A DNA stretch of 64,000 bases from Cellulomonas chitinilytica (GTDB lineage: Bacteria > Actinomycetota > Actinomycetes > Actinomycetales > Cellulomonadaceae), in NCBI RefSeq assembly GCF_016862675.1, contig NZ_BONK01000005.1, forward strand, positions 124,001 to 188,000, written 5' to 3'. Position numbers and translations under genes: made by a program. Below, piece after piece: positions 44,707 to 51,874 of this stretch (positions within the stretch are counted from its first letter, which is position 1; the number at the start of each line of letters is the position of its first letter). Below the pieces are notes generated by a model. That model worked only from the letters and a program-made list of their open reading frames with translations. It ran no database searches and had not been told where the DNA came from.

Positions 44707-45687
44707 TCACCACCAGCCCTGACGGCGGGCCCACCACAGCAGGCCGCACGACATCGCCAGCATGATCGCGAGGGCCACCGTCAGCGGCACCGCGGACGTG
44801 TGCTGGTTGACGATGAGGTTCATCCCCAGCACCGACGCGAGCGCGGTGATCGGCAGCGTGACGACGGCGATCACCGCGAGCCGCTCCGCGGCGATCGTCA
44901 TCTTCGTGTCGGTCCGCGTCCGGTAGAACTCGATCACGCCCTGCAGGTAGTCCTTCTCCTCGCCGGCCAGGCCCGCGATGCGGTCGAACTGGTCGATCAG
45001 GTCGCCGACCAGGTGCCGGCTCTCCTCCGGGACGGCCGACAGGGTCGCCACGCGACGGTAGATCTCGGCCGTCTGCGTCGCGATCGTCTTCACCGACAGC
45101 AGGCCGTGCCGGGTGCGGAACATCTCGTCGAGGAACTTCTCGGGGTCGTGGTACGAGTCGGCCGTGACGCGCTGCTCGAGGTCCCACACGTCCTCGGTGA
45201 GCGTCTCGACGAAACGCTCCATCCGCCGGGTGATCGTCGAGACGATCGCGTGCGAGATGTCGAACGACGTGCGCGGGTGCAGCCTGCCCGACCGGATCCG
45301 CTCCAGCACCTCGCGGGTGTCCCGGAGCGTCACGTCGAGCGGGACCGCGGGGTTGACCGGCCCGTGCACCGTGATCAGGAACCGCCGGCCGACGAACCGG
45401 TCGAGCTCGACGTGGTGGATGTGCCCGCCGTTCCCGCGCTCGGGGGCGTGCAGCACGAGGAACAGCACGTCCGGGTAGGCGTGCACCTTCGGCAGCCGGT
45501 TGCGCACGGCGCAGTCCCGCAGCGCGAGCGGGTGCAGGCCGAACACCCGGCCCAGCACGTCCTCCGCCTGCGCGTCCCACTGCGGCACGTCCACCCAGAG
45601 CAGCCCGTGCCGCGCCTCGAGCAGGGCGGGGATCTCGTCGACCTCGCACGTCCGCACGCCCTGGCCATCGATGAGGTGCACGTCCAT
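44707..45687 (-). CDS. corA: CorA-family magnesium/divalent metal transporter
   Basis: A 326-residue pentameric channel. The long cytoplasmic domain holds alpha/beta and stalk helix segments; two C-terminal membrane helices flank the pore signature GMN in SVLGMNLIVNQHTS. The last residues QGWW follow a basic R-R. ATG 45687 was chosen because it follows GGAGGCGGGCC on this strand. It is transcribed in the same direction as the secreted PI-PLC gene 103 bases upstream. Confidence 0.93.
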   Translation of the reverse strand: MDVHLIDGQGVRTCEVDEIPALLEARHGLLWVDVPQWDAQAEDVLGRVFGLHPLALRDCAVRNRLPKVHAYPDVLFLVLHAPERGNGGHIHHVELDRFVGRRFLITVHGPVNPAVPLDVTLRDTREVLERIRSGRLHPRTSFDISHAIVSTITRRMERFVETLTEDVWDLEQRVTADSYHDPEKFLDEMFRTRHGLLSVKTIATQTAEIYRRVATLSAVPEESRHLVGDLIDQFDRIAGLAGEEKDYLQGVIEFYRTRTDTKMTIAAERLAVIAVVTLPITALASVLGMNLIVNQHTSAVPLTVALAIMLAMSCGLLWWARRQGWW

Positions 45688-45790
45688 CGGCCCGCCTCCT
45701 GTCCCCGCGCCATCATGCTGCGCCGGGGGCCGGCACGCAGGGCGGGAGCGGCCGCGGTGGCGACACCCGCCGTGCTCGACGGGGATCAGG

Positions 45791-46843
45791 TCAGCTCCCG
45801 TTGAGCCGGTCGACGACGGCGAACAGGTCACCCCGGTCGTAGAAGTCGACGGCGACGAAGCTGGGCACCTGCCCGCGCTGCTCGCGGCACTGCTCCACCC
45901 GTGGCCACAGGACGTCCTGCGCGTTGACCTCGGTCGCGTCGGAACGTCGGGTCGCGGTGCTGCTCAACCAGTGGTTCACCAGGAGCAGCGCGTTGTCCGG
46001 CGAGCCGCGCAGCAGGTCGCAGCTGAAGTCGGAGGCATGGTCGAACGAGTACGGCGTGTCCTGCACCGCGTCGAACGCCTGCAGCAACCACGGGTAGCGC
46101 GCGCCGCCGCCGACGTGCTCCATCATCACGACGACCCGGCGGCCCGACGCGACCATCCGACCCAGGGTCGGCCACGACCCGTCGTGCGGAGGCCGGTAGA
46201 CGGACGGCAGCAGGCCCGCTCGCGTCACCACGCCGGCCAGCTGGGCGGGGGTGACGCCCTCGTCCTGGACCACGAACGTGACGACCTCCCGTGGGTGGTC
46301 GGCGAGCCAGCCGGCGACCCTCTCCAGCTCGGCACCCATCGGCGTCGCACCGAGCTCGCACAGGTTGTGGCAGAGGTACGGCTCGACCGGCCCGACCCCG
46401 ACCGCCTCCGTGGCCCCGCTGAGCGTCAGCGCGTCGTCGACGGCGGCGGCGCCCCACTCGTCGTCGGCGGCGGCGCGCGCCTGGAACCGGGACCTGTCGG
46501 CGGTGGTCACGAGCCCCGGGTGCTGGGTCGCGCGGCCGGGCCACGCATCGACCAGGAAGGCCCGGACACCCGCGTCGAGCTGACCCACGATCCCGGTCGG
46601 CTGCTCCGCGAAGTACCAGCCGGGCGCGTCCGCGGCCGACATCGAGTTGTGCGTCGTGGGGAAAGCGACCTCGTCGTACGGGCGGTCGCACAGCGCGACC
46701 GACCCGTTGCAGGCGTGGGCCGCCGGATCGGACCCGGCCGGGTCGTCCGGCGCGAGCAGCGCGCCCGCCGCGACGAGCAGCACGGCCGCCCCCGTCACGA
46801 GCAGCACGCGCCGGCGGCCGCTCGTGGGTCGGGCGTCCGCCAT
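45791..46843 (-). CDS. Secreted PI-PLC X-domain-like phosphodiesterase
   Basis: A 350-residue protein with an N-terminal signal/anchor (about 11-32) and a phosphatidylinositol-specific phospholipase C X-like domain. The first catalytic His is in PTTHNSM near residue 64 and the second in LCHNLCELGATPM, with DAWPG between; HPREVVTFVVQDEG is the later conserved strand. The family cleaves phosphodiester or related bonds; here the true substrate is unknown. The start has CACAAT 6 bases upstream, fitting a leaderless transcript. Confidence 0.82.
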   Translation of the reverse strand: MADARPTSGRRRVLLVTGAAVLLVAAGALLAPDDPAGSDPAAHACNGSVALCDRPYDEVAFPTTHNSMSAADAPGWYFAEQPTGIVGQLDAGVRAFLVDAWPGRATQHPGLVTTADRSRFQARAAADDEWGAAAVDDALTLSGATEAVGVGPVEPYLCHNLCELGATPMGAELERVAGWLADHPREVVTFVVQDEGVTPAQLAGVVTRAGLLPSVYRPPHDGSWPTLGRMVASGRRVVVMMEHVGGGARYPWLLQAFDAVQDTPYSFDHASDFSCDLLRGSPDNALLLVNHWLSSTATRRSDATEVNAQDVLWPRVEQCREQRGQVPSFVAVDFYDRGDLFAVVDRLNGS

Positions 46844-46849
46844 GACGGC

Positions 46850-46855
46850 ATTGTG
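46850..46855 (-). promoter_or_regulatory. -10 box (CACAAT) for the PI-PLC-like gene
   Basis: On the minus strand CACAAT ends 6 bases before the ATG at 46843, the same leaderless spacing seen for other genes in this window. Motif evidence only. Confidence 0.4.
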
Positions 46856-46912
46856 GCGCGCGCCGGTCGGGCGGGCGCGCGGGATCGCCGCCTCGCGGGC
46901 CGGTGTCCCGTC

Positions 46913-47341
46913 TCAGGGGACCTGACGTCGCCCGCCGGGCCAGCCCAGCAGGACGCACAGGTCGCGGGCGTCGCGCGGGCCCGTGAGCGTGGCTCGCGCG
47001 ACGGCCTCGACGCCGTCCGCCTCGCACCGGGCCAGCTCGCGCTCGATGTTGCGGTTCCACGGCTCCGGCAGCAGACCGAGGTCGTCGCCGGCGAGGTCGA
47101 GGACACGGACGGCGTGGCCGTCGTCGCGCACGAGGCGGACGGACAGCCGGCCGAGGGCGTCGCACGCGGGTGCCGCCGCGCGGGTCCGCTCGTCGAACCC
47201 GGCGACGCGCACGGTGACGTGCCCGCCGGACTCCGGGACGACGCGCTGCTCGGGCCGCAACGTCGGGAGACGGATTGCGGTGACCACCCTCGAGGCTGGG
47301 CGGTCGTCTGGTTGCTGGGGCGCGACCTGGTCGATGACCAC
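46913..47341 (-). CDS. Small protein with HIRAN-like domain
   Basis: A 142-residue protein. Residues about 40-125 (VTVRVAGFDERTRAAA, then HAVRVLDLAGDDLGLLPEPWNRNI and EADGVEAVARATLTG) resemble a HIRAN fold, a single-stranded DNA end-binding module, but the resemblance is by eye and not strong. The GTG at 47341 follows AAGGAGA on the minus strand. It is followed on the same strand by the PI-PLC gene and is 283 bases from the divergent potassium channel leader. Could also be an unrelated small regulator. Confidence 0.55.
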   Translation of the reverse strand: MVIDQVAPQQPDDRPASRVVTAIRLPTLRPEQRVVPESGGHVTVRVAGFDERTRAAAPACDALGRLSVRLVRDDGHAVRVLDLAGDDLGLLPEPWNRNIERELARCEADGVEAVARATLTGPRDARDLCVLLGWPGGRRQVP

Positions 47342-47577
47342 GGGTCTCCTTCGCCGCGCGAGGTCGGTGGCCCCGGGGGCGGTCCGCCTTCGACGCGTGG
47401 TGGATCGGTCGCAACCGCGTCCTGCTGCTCGAACGAGCGGGCGACCTGTCGAGGCCCATGGTGCCCGCCCGCACGGGTGCCCGCATCCGGGGCGGGCGGC
47501 GCGACGGCCGCCGGGGCGCGTCCGACGGCGGCGCGGCTCACCCGGTGGGTGTGATGCCCGTGCCCGGCGCGGGCTCC

Positions 47578-47583
47578 TAGCCT
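47578..47583 (+). promoter_or_regulatory. -10 box (TAGCCT) upstream of the K+ channel leader
   Basis: TAGCCT lies 41 bases before the leader-peptide ATG at 47625, giving a short leader with a GGAGGA ribosome-binding site. Motif evidence only; the rest of 47342-47577 shows nothing recognisable. Confidence 0.4.
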
Positions 47584-47624
47584 CGTCGAGGACGGCTACC
47601 CCAGGACCCCGACGGAGGACGAGC

Positions 47625-47660
47625 ATGCGCCTCGCGACGACCACGGTGGTCCGCCGGTGA
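47625..47660 (+). CDS. 11-residue leader ORF coupled to the potassium channel gene
   Basis: MRLATTTVVRR is encoded behind a strong Shine-Dalgarno (GGAGGA, 47614-47619). Its TGA overlaps the GTG start of the channel in another frame (GTGA). The channel's own start lacks a good ribosome-binding site, so its translation probably depends on ribosomes ending here. Whether the peptide itself matters is unknown. Confidence 0.55.
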   Translation: MRLATTTVVRR

Positions 47661-48265
47661 GCGGCGAGCCCGAGACACCTCTCCAGACGCTCGGCCTCAC
47701 CTGGACCGAGCGGGCGCGGCACGTGCTGACGATGTTCGTGCGGGCGTCGGCGTCCGTCGTGCTCATCCTGGTCGTGTTCGCGGTCACGCCGTTCGACCTG
47801 CTGTCCGACGTCCCGCTGCCGCTCTCCCTGGCGGTCGGTCTCCTGGCGCTGCTCGTCGTGACAGGGCTGCAGATCCGGTCGATCGTGACGTCCCCGTTCC
47901 CGGCCCTCCGGGCGGTCGAGGCTCTCGCCGTCACGGGCACGCTCTTCCTGTTCCTCTTCGCGTCGGCGTACCTGGTGCTGGAGCAGGCGCAGCCCACCAG
48001 CTTCACCGGTGACGGGCTGACCCGTGTCGACGCGCTGTACTTCACGGTCACCGTCTTCGCGACCGTCGGCTTCGGGGACATCGTCGCGACCAGCGAGACG
48101 GCGCGGGTCATGGTGACCGTCCAGATGGTCCTCGACCTGCTGGTCCTCGGCCTCGGCATCCGGGCCTTCGTCGGCGCGGTCGAGCGCGGACGGGAACGGG
48201 TCAGCCGTGGGGCGCCCGGAGGGCAGGACGGGCGGCCCGCGGCACCGCCCGAGGATGGGCCTTAG
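47657..48265 (+). CDS. Two-TM potassium channel family protein
   Basis: A 202-residue ion channel-like protein with two predicted N-terminal membrane segments (about 30-48 and 54-72) and a pore module: TM segment at about 92-112, the filter TVGFGD near residue 136 (a variant of TVGYGD), and a last helix at about 150-172. It has no cytoplasmic RCK domain; the polar tail is short. It likely conducts K+. The GTG at 47657 overlaps the leader ORF stop and is presumably translated by coupling. Confidence 0.9.
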   Translation: MSGEPETPLQTLGLTWTERARHVLTMFVRASASVVLILVVFAVTPFDLLSDVPLPLSLAVGLLALLVVTGLQIRSIVTSPFPALRAVEALAVTGTLFLFLFASAYLVLEQAQPTSFTGDGLTRVDALYFTVTVFATVGFGDIVATSETARVMVTVQMVLDLLVLGLGIRAFVGAVERGRERVSRGAPGGQDGRPAAPPEDGP

Positions 48266-48352
48266 ATCCCACCCGTGACGGCGCCCTCGGCGCGACGATG
48301 GTGGAGTCGGCGACCCCGACACCCTGATCGTGCACCCACGAGGAGCGCTCCG

Positions 48353-48550
48353 ATGACCACCGCACCCACCTCCGCACCTGTCACCGTTCGCGGCGTCGCG
48401 CGCGCCGTCCGCTGGGCACCCGCCCCGCTGTGGGAGCCCGGTCGCCGTGCCCGGTTCGTCGCCTACCTGGGCGGCAGCATGATCGCGTGGACGGCCGTCG
48501 GGCTCGGGCTGGCTGCGCTGCTGGCACAGGTGCTGCCGCTGCTCGGCTGA
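48353..48550 (+). CDS. Small single-TM hypothetical protein
   Basis: A 65-residue protein with a polar N-terminal half (APVTVRGVARAVRWAP, with Trp and Arg) and one membrane segment at about 42-63. ATG 48353 has GAGGAGCG upstream with good spacing, which makes it a credible gene. No family was recognised; no functional hint. Confidence 0.6.
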   Translation: MTTAPTSAPVTVRGVARAVRWAPAPLWEPGRRARFVAYLGGSMIAWTAVGLGLAALLAQVLPLLG

Positions 48551-48564
48551 GCGGTCGAGGGGTC

Positions 48565-49074
48565 TCAGCCCTTCCCTCTGCCCGGGCCTTTCGGCCCGCT
48601 CGGGCCCTTCTTGTCCTTCGGCGCGGGCGCAGGCTGGGGGTCGGCGGGCCGGGCGGGCGTGGCGGCCGCCGCACGGTCGGCTGCCGCCTGGTCGGCCGCA
48701 GCCTGTGCTGCTGCCTGTTCCGTGGCGGCCTGCACCGCGGCCGCCTGCTGCGCAGCCGCCTCGGCCGCGACCGCCTGCGCGCGGGCCGCCGCCAGCGCAC
48801 CCGCGACCCGGTCGAGCGCGCGATCGACCTCGCGGTACCGGGAGGTGGAGACCTCGCCGGCGTCGACGCCGTCGTCGAGCCGGCCGCGGGTGTCCACCAG
48901 TGCCGCCTCGGCGTCGTCCCACCGGCCCGCAGCGGCGGCGGACGTGACGTCGAGGACCGCGGCCTGCAGGGACGCGGCGCGTTCGTCCGCGAGGTCGGGA
49001 CGCTCGGCGCACCCTGCGGTGACGAGCGCGACCGCGAGCACGACGACGGCCACGGCCCGCGCACGCCCGGTCAC
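48565..49074 (-). CDS. Ala-rich lipoprotein coupled to a Ser/Thr kinase
   Basis: A 169-residue protein with a lipoprotein signal (lipobox VTAGC, Cys about 22), a helical part (about 30-85), a long Ala/Gln-rich helical stretch (about 90-140) and a Lys/Gly/Pro-rich tail ending KGPGRGKG. It likely sits outside the membrane as a coiled rod. Its GTG overlaps the stop of the kinase gene by four bases (GTGA), so the two are made together and may act together. Function unknown. Confidence 0.75.
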   Translation of the reverse strand: MTGRARAVAVVVLAVALVTAGCAERPDLADERAASLQAAVLDVTSAAAAGRWDDAEAALVDTRGRLDDGVDAGEVSTSRYREVDRALDRVAGALAAARAQAVAAEAAAQQAAAVQAATEQAAAQAAADQAAADRAAAATPARPADPQPAPAPKDKKGPSGPKGPGRGKG

Positions 49075-50270
49075 GGCGCGACGCTTTCCTGCAGCGCCGT
49101 CAGAGCGTCGCCCAGGTCGCCGTCGACCCGTGGGTAGGTCGGAGGGGGCGGCAGCTCGTCCGAGCCGGACGCGCGCACGCCGACCACGACCGCGCCCGCG
49201 GCGAGCAGCACGGCCCCCGCGCCGGCCAGCCACCGGCGTCGTGCCCGTGCGGTGGCCGTCGGCGCGGCGTTGGCCAAGGGCCGGGTCGTGGCCGTGCGCG
49301 GCGACCGGGTGCCGGGCACGTCGACCTGCTGCACGGGACGGGTCCGGGGCAGGCCGGCGTGCCCGTGCGGCGGCGCCGCCGTCAGCGCCGCGACCTCCTG
49401 CGCCGCGGGCCGGTCGCCCGGCTCCAGGGCCGTCATCCGCCTCAGGAGCGCCCCGAGCTCGGTGCCCGCCTCGTCCGGCACCGGTGGTCCGGCCGTGAGC
49501 CGGACCGCGGCCGACTCCGCCGCCGTGCCCGCGAACGCGGGCGCGCCCGTGAGGCACTCGACGAGCACCAGGCCGAGGGCGTACACGTCCGTGGCCGGGC
49601 CGACAGGCCCGCCGACCGCCTGCTCCGGGCTCAGGTAGCGCATCGTGCCCACGGTGACGCCCGTCATGGTCAGGCGCGTCGTGCCGGCCAGGCGGGCGAT
49701 GCCGAAGTCGGCCAGCTTGACGACCGGTCCGGTGCGGGGATCGTGCCCGCGCAGGCCGGTCGCCGACGTGAGCAGCACGTTGCCCGGCTTGACGTCCCGG
49801 TGCACCACCCGTCCGGCGTGCACGGCCGACAGCGCGTCGGCGAGCTCGTGGGCGACGACCAGCGTCTCCTCGAGGGTCAGCGGGCCGTCCGCGAGGCGTT
49901 CGGCGAGCGTGGGGCCGTCGACGACCTCCATGACGAGGTACGTCTGGTGGCCGCCCTGCGCGGCGACGGAGCCCGCGTCGAGCAGCGTGACGAGGTTCGG
50001 GTGGTCGAACGCCGCCAGCACCCGGATCTCGGCGGCGTGCCGCGACAGGTCGTCGGCGTCGTCGACGCAGGGGAACAGCTTGACCGCGACGTCACGCTCG
50101 AGCACCAGGTCGTGCGCGCGGAAGACGGTCGCCATCCCGCCCCGGCCGAGGACGTCGCCGAGGCGGTACCGGCCGTCGAGCGTCGGCGACGGTCCGGCCG
50201 CGTCCGCGCCGGCCGCGTCCACGGGGGCGCCCGACGGACCCGGCCGGGTCTCGCCCCGTCGATCCAGCAT
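49071..50270 (-). CDS. PknB-type Ser/Thr protein kinase, single-TM
   Basis: A 399-residue receptor-like kinase. The kinase domain (about 35-290) has GRGGMATVF, the Lys in VAVKLF, the catalytic HRDVKPGN and DFGIARL followed by a Thr-rich activation loop. A basic stretch precedes one membrane segment (about 350-368) and a short outside tail of about 30 residues; there are no PASTA repeats. The ATG at 50270 was chosen over an upstream start without a ribosome-binding site. The overlapping lipoprotein gene may encode its partner. Confidence 0.92.
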   Translation of the reverse strand: MLDRRGETRPGPSGAPVDAAGADAAGPSPTLDGRYRLGDVLGRGGMATVFRAHDLVLERDVAVKLFPCVDDADDLSRHAAEIRVLAAFDHPNLVTLLDAGSVAAQGGHQTYLVMEVVDGPTLAERLADGPLTLEETLVVAHELADALSAVHAGRVVHRDVKPGNVLLTSATGLRGHDPRTGPVVKLADFGIARLAGTTRLTMTGVTVGTMRYLSPEQAVGGPVGPATDVYALGLVLVECLTGAPAFAGTAAESAAVRLTAGPPVPDEAGTELGALLRRMTALEPGDRPAAQEVAALTAAPPHGHAGLPRTRPVQQVDVPGTRSPRTATTRPLANAAPTATARARRRWLAGAGAVLLAAGAVVVGVRASGSDELPPPPTYPRVDGDLGDALTALQESVAP

Positions 50271-50366
50271 CGTTCGACGGTAGGTGCCCCGTCCCGGAGC
50301 CGCACGCGGACCCACGGGCGTGCGTGGGCGCCGACGGCGGTCGCCCGGGACGTCGCCGGCCCCCGC

Positions 50367-50924
50367 TCAGCGGGACGAGCTGTCGCGTCCCGGCAGGTCA
50401 GGGCGTCCGGGGCCGTCGAACGGGAACGCCGGCCCGGACCGCTGGGTCCAGCCCGGACCGCCGTCCCACGGCGTCTCGTCGTGGAACCGGTGCACGGCGA
50501 CCGCGGCCAGGACCAGCCAGGCGAGCGAGACGAGGACCGACAGCACGATCAGCCCGGCGCCGACGCACACGCTGACGACGCTCCAGCGCCTCGCGCTCGC
50601 CGCCTCGCGGACCCCGACGGGCTCGTCGCCGGCGCCGAACGCCCGCGCGGCCCGGTGCGAGGCCAGCAGCGCCGGGATGCCGGTCGGCCAGAACAGGATC
50701 ATCGCGGCGACGACCCAGCCGACGGGGGCCGACGGCGCGGGAGGCTGGGGCGGGGACGGGGGGAGCGGCTGCGTGGCCCAGCCCGCGGGCGGCGGCCCTA
50801 CGGCGGGACCGGCGGCGGGACCGGCGGGGGGTGGACCGGCGGGCTGGGCGCTGGGCGCTGCCGCGGGGACGTGCGGGTCCGGCGACGGGTCCGGTGCGGG
50901 CTGCGGGTTCGACTCCGTGGTCAT
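50367..50924 (-). CDS. CD225/dispanin-like membrane protein
   Basis: A 185-residue protein with a Pro/Ala-rich disordered N terminus (about 1-75), then two membrane segments (about 76-98 and 125-150) around the GDEPVGVREAASARRWS loop, as in CD225/dispanin proteins of actinomycetes. The function is unknown. It lies 97 bases upstream of the kinase gene on the same strand and may be in the same unit. Confidence 0.7.
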   Translation of the reverse strand: MTTESNPQPAPDPSPDPHVPAAAPSAQPAGPPPAGPAAGPAVGPPPAGWATQPLPPSPPQPPAPSAPVGWVVAAMILFWPTGIPALLASHRAARAFGAGDEPVGVREAASARRWSVVSVCVGAGLIVLSVLVSLAWLVLAAVAVHRFHDETPWDGGPGWTQRSGPAFPFDGPGRPDLPGRDSSSR

Positions 50925-51036
50925 GGCTCCTCCAGCGGTCGTGACGGCTGCTGCCCACGCTAGGACGCGTCCCTGGGAGGAGCCTTGGGATCGGCTCTCC
51001 CGAGCCGTCCGGGACGCCGGTGTCACCTGTGCGGTC

Positions 51037-51042
51037 TAGCCT
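51037..51042 (+). promoter_or_regulatory. -10 box (TAGCCT) for the endonuclease IV gene
   Basis: TAGCCT lies 41 bases before the GTG at 51084, giving a short leader holding GGAGGGAG. An in-frame GTG at 51048 sits 5 bases downstream and could serve as a leaderless start. Confidence 0.4.
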
Positions 51043-51083
51043 GGCGCGTGGTCCACCCGGACCGACACCGGAGGGAGAGCGAC

Positions 51084-51845
51084 GTGGTGCTGATCGGCGC
51101 GCACGTGCGCGGCGACGACCCGGTGGCAGGCGCCGCCGAGCTCGGCGCGCAGGCGGTGCAGGTGTTCCTGGCGGACCCGCAGGGCTGGAAGAAGCCGGTG
51201 CCGCGCGGCGACGCGGCCGCGATCGTCGCCTCCGGCCTCGGCGTGTACGCGCACGCGCCGTACCTGGTGAACGTCGCGTCGACCAACAACCGGATCCGCA
51301 TCCCGAGCCGGAACATGATTGCCCAGCACTCCGCGGCCGCCGCGGAGCTCGGTGCCCGCGGGCTGATCGTGCACGGCGGGCACGTGGGGGACGGCGACGA
51401 CATCGCCGTCGGCATCGAGAACTGGCGCAAGACGTTCGAGCGCGCGACGTTCCCTGTGCGCGTGCTCGTCGAGAACACCGCAGGCGGCGAGAACGCCTGC
51501 GCCCGCACGCTCGACCGGCTCGCGATGCTCTGGGACGCGATCGGCGAGTACGAGGTCGGGCTCTGCCTGGACACGTGCCATGCCTGGGCGGCGGGCGAGG
51601 ACCTCGAGACGATCGTCGAGCGCGTCCGCGCGATCACGGGTCGCGTGGACCTCGTGCACGCGAACAGCTCGCGCGACGAGCAGGGCTCCGGTCGGGACCG
51701 GCACGCGAGCTTCGCCACCGGCACGATCCCGCCCGAGCTCATCGCGCACGTGGTGCGGGAGGCGGGCTGCGACGCCGTGGTGGAGACGCCGGCCGAGGGG
51801 CAGGCCGACGACATCGCGTTCCTCCGGGCGGCGCTGGGCGACTGA
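51084..51845 (+). CDS. nfo: Endonuclease IV (AP endonuclease)
   Basis: Cuts DNA at abasic sites and some oxidised ends in base-excision repair. The 253-residue TIM barrel has the metal-site residues expected of Nfo: YAHAPYLVNVAS (His), GLIVHGGHVGDG (His), RVLVENTAGG (Glu), GLCLDTCHAW (Asp, His), LVHANSSRDEQGSGRDRHA (His, Asp), and VVETPAE (Glu). The GTG at 51084 has GGAGGGAG 6 bases upstream; the 51048 GTG is an alternative. It converges on the gamma-glutamyltransferase gene. Confidence 0.93.
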   Translation: MVLIGAHVRGDDPVAGAAELGAQAVQVFLADPQGWKKPVPRGDAAAIVASGLGVYAHAPYLVNVASTNNRIRIPSRNMIAQHSAAAAELGARGLIVHGGHVGDGDDIAVGIENWRKTFERATFPVRVLVENTAGGENACARTLDRLAMLWDAIGEYEVGLCLDTCHAWAAGEDLETIVERVRAITGRVDLVHANSSRDEQGSGRDRHASFATGTIPPELIAHVVREAGCDAVVETPAEGQADDIAFLRAALGD

Positions 51846-51874
51846 CCGTCAGCCGTCGCGCCGTCGGCGGTGGG

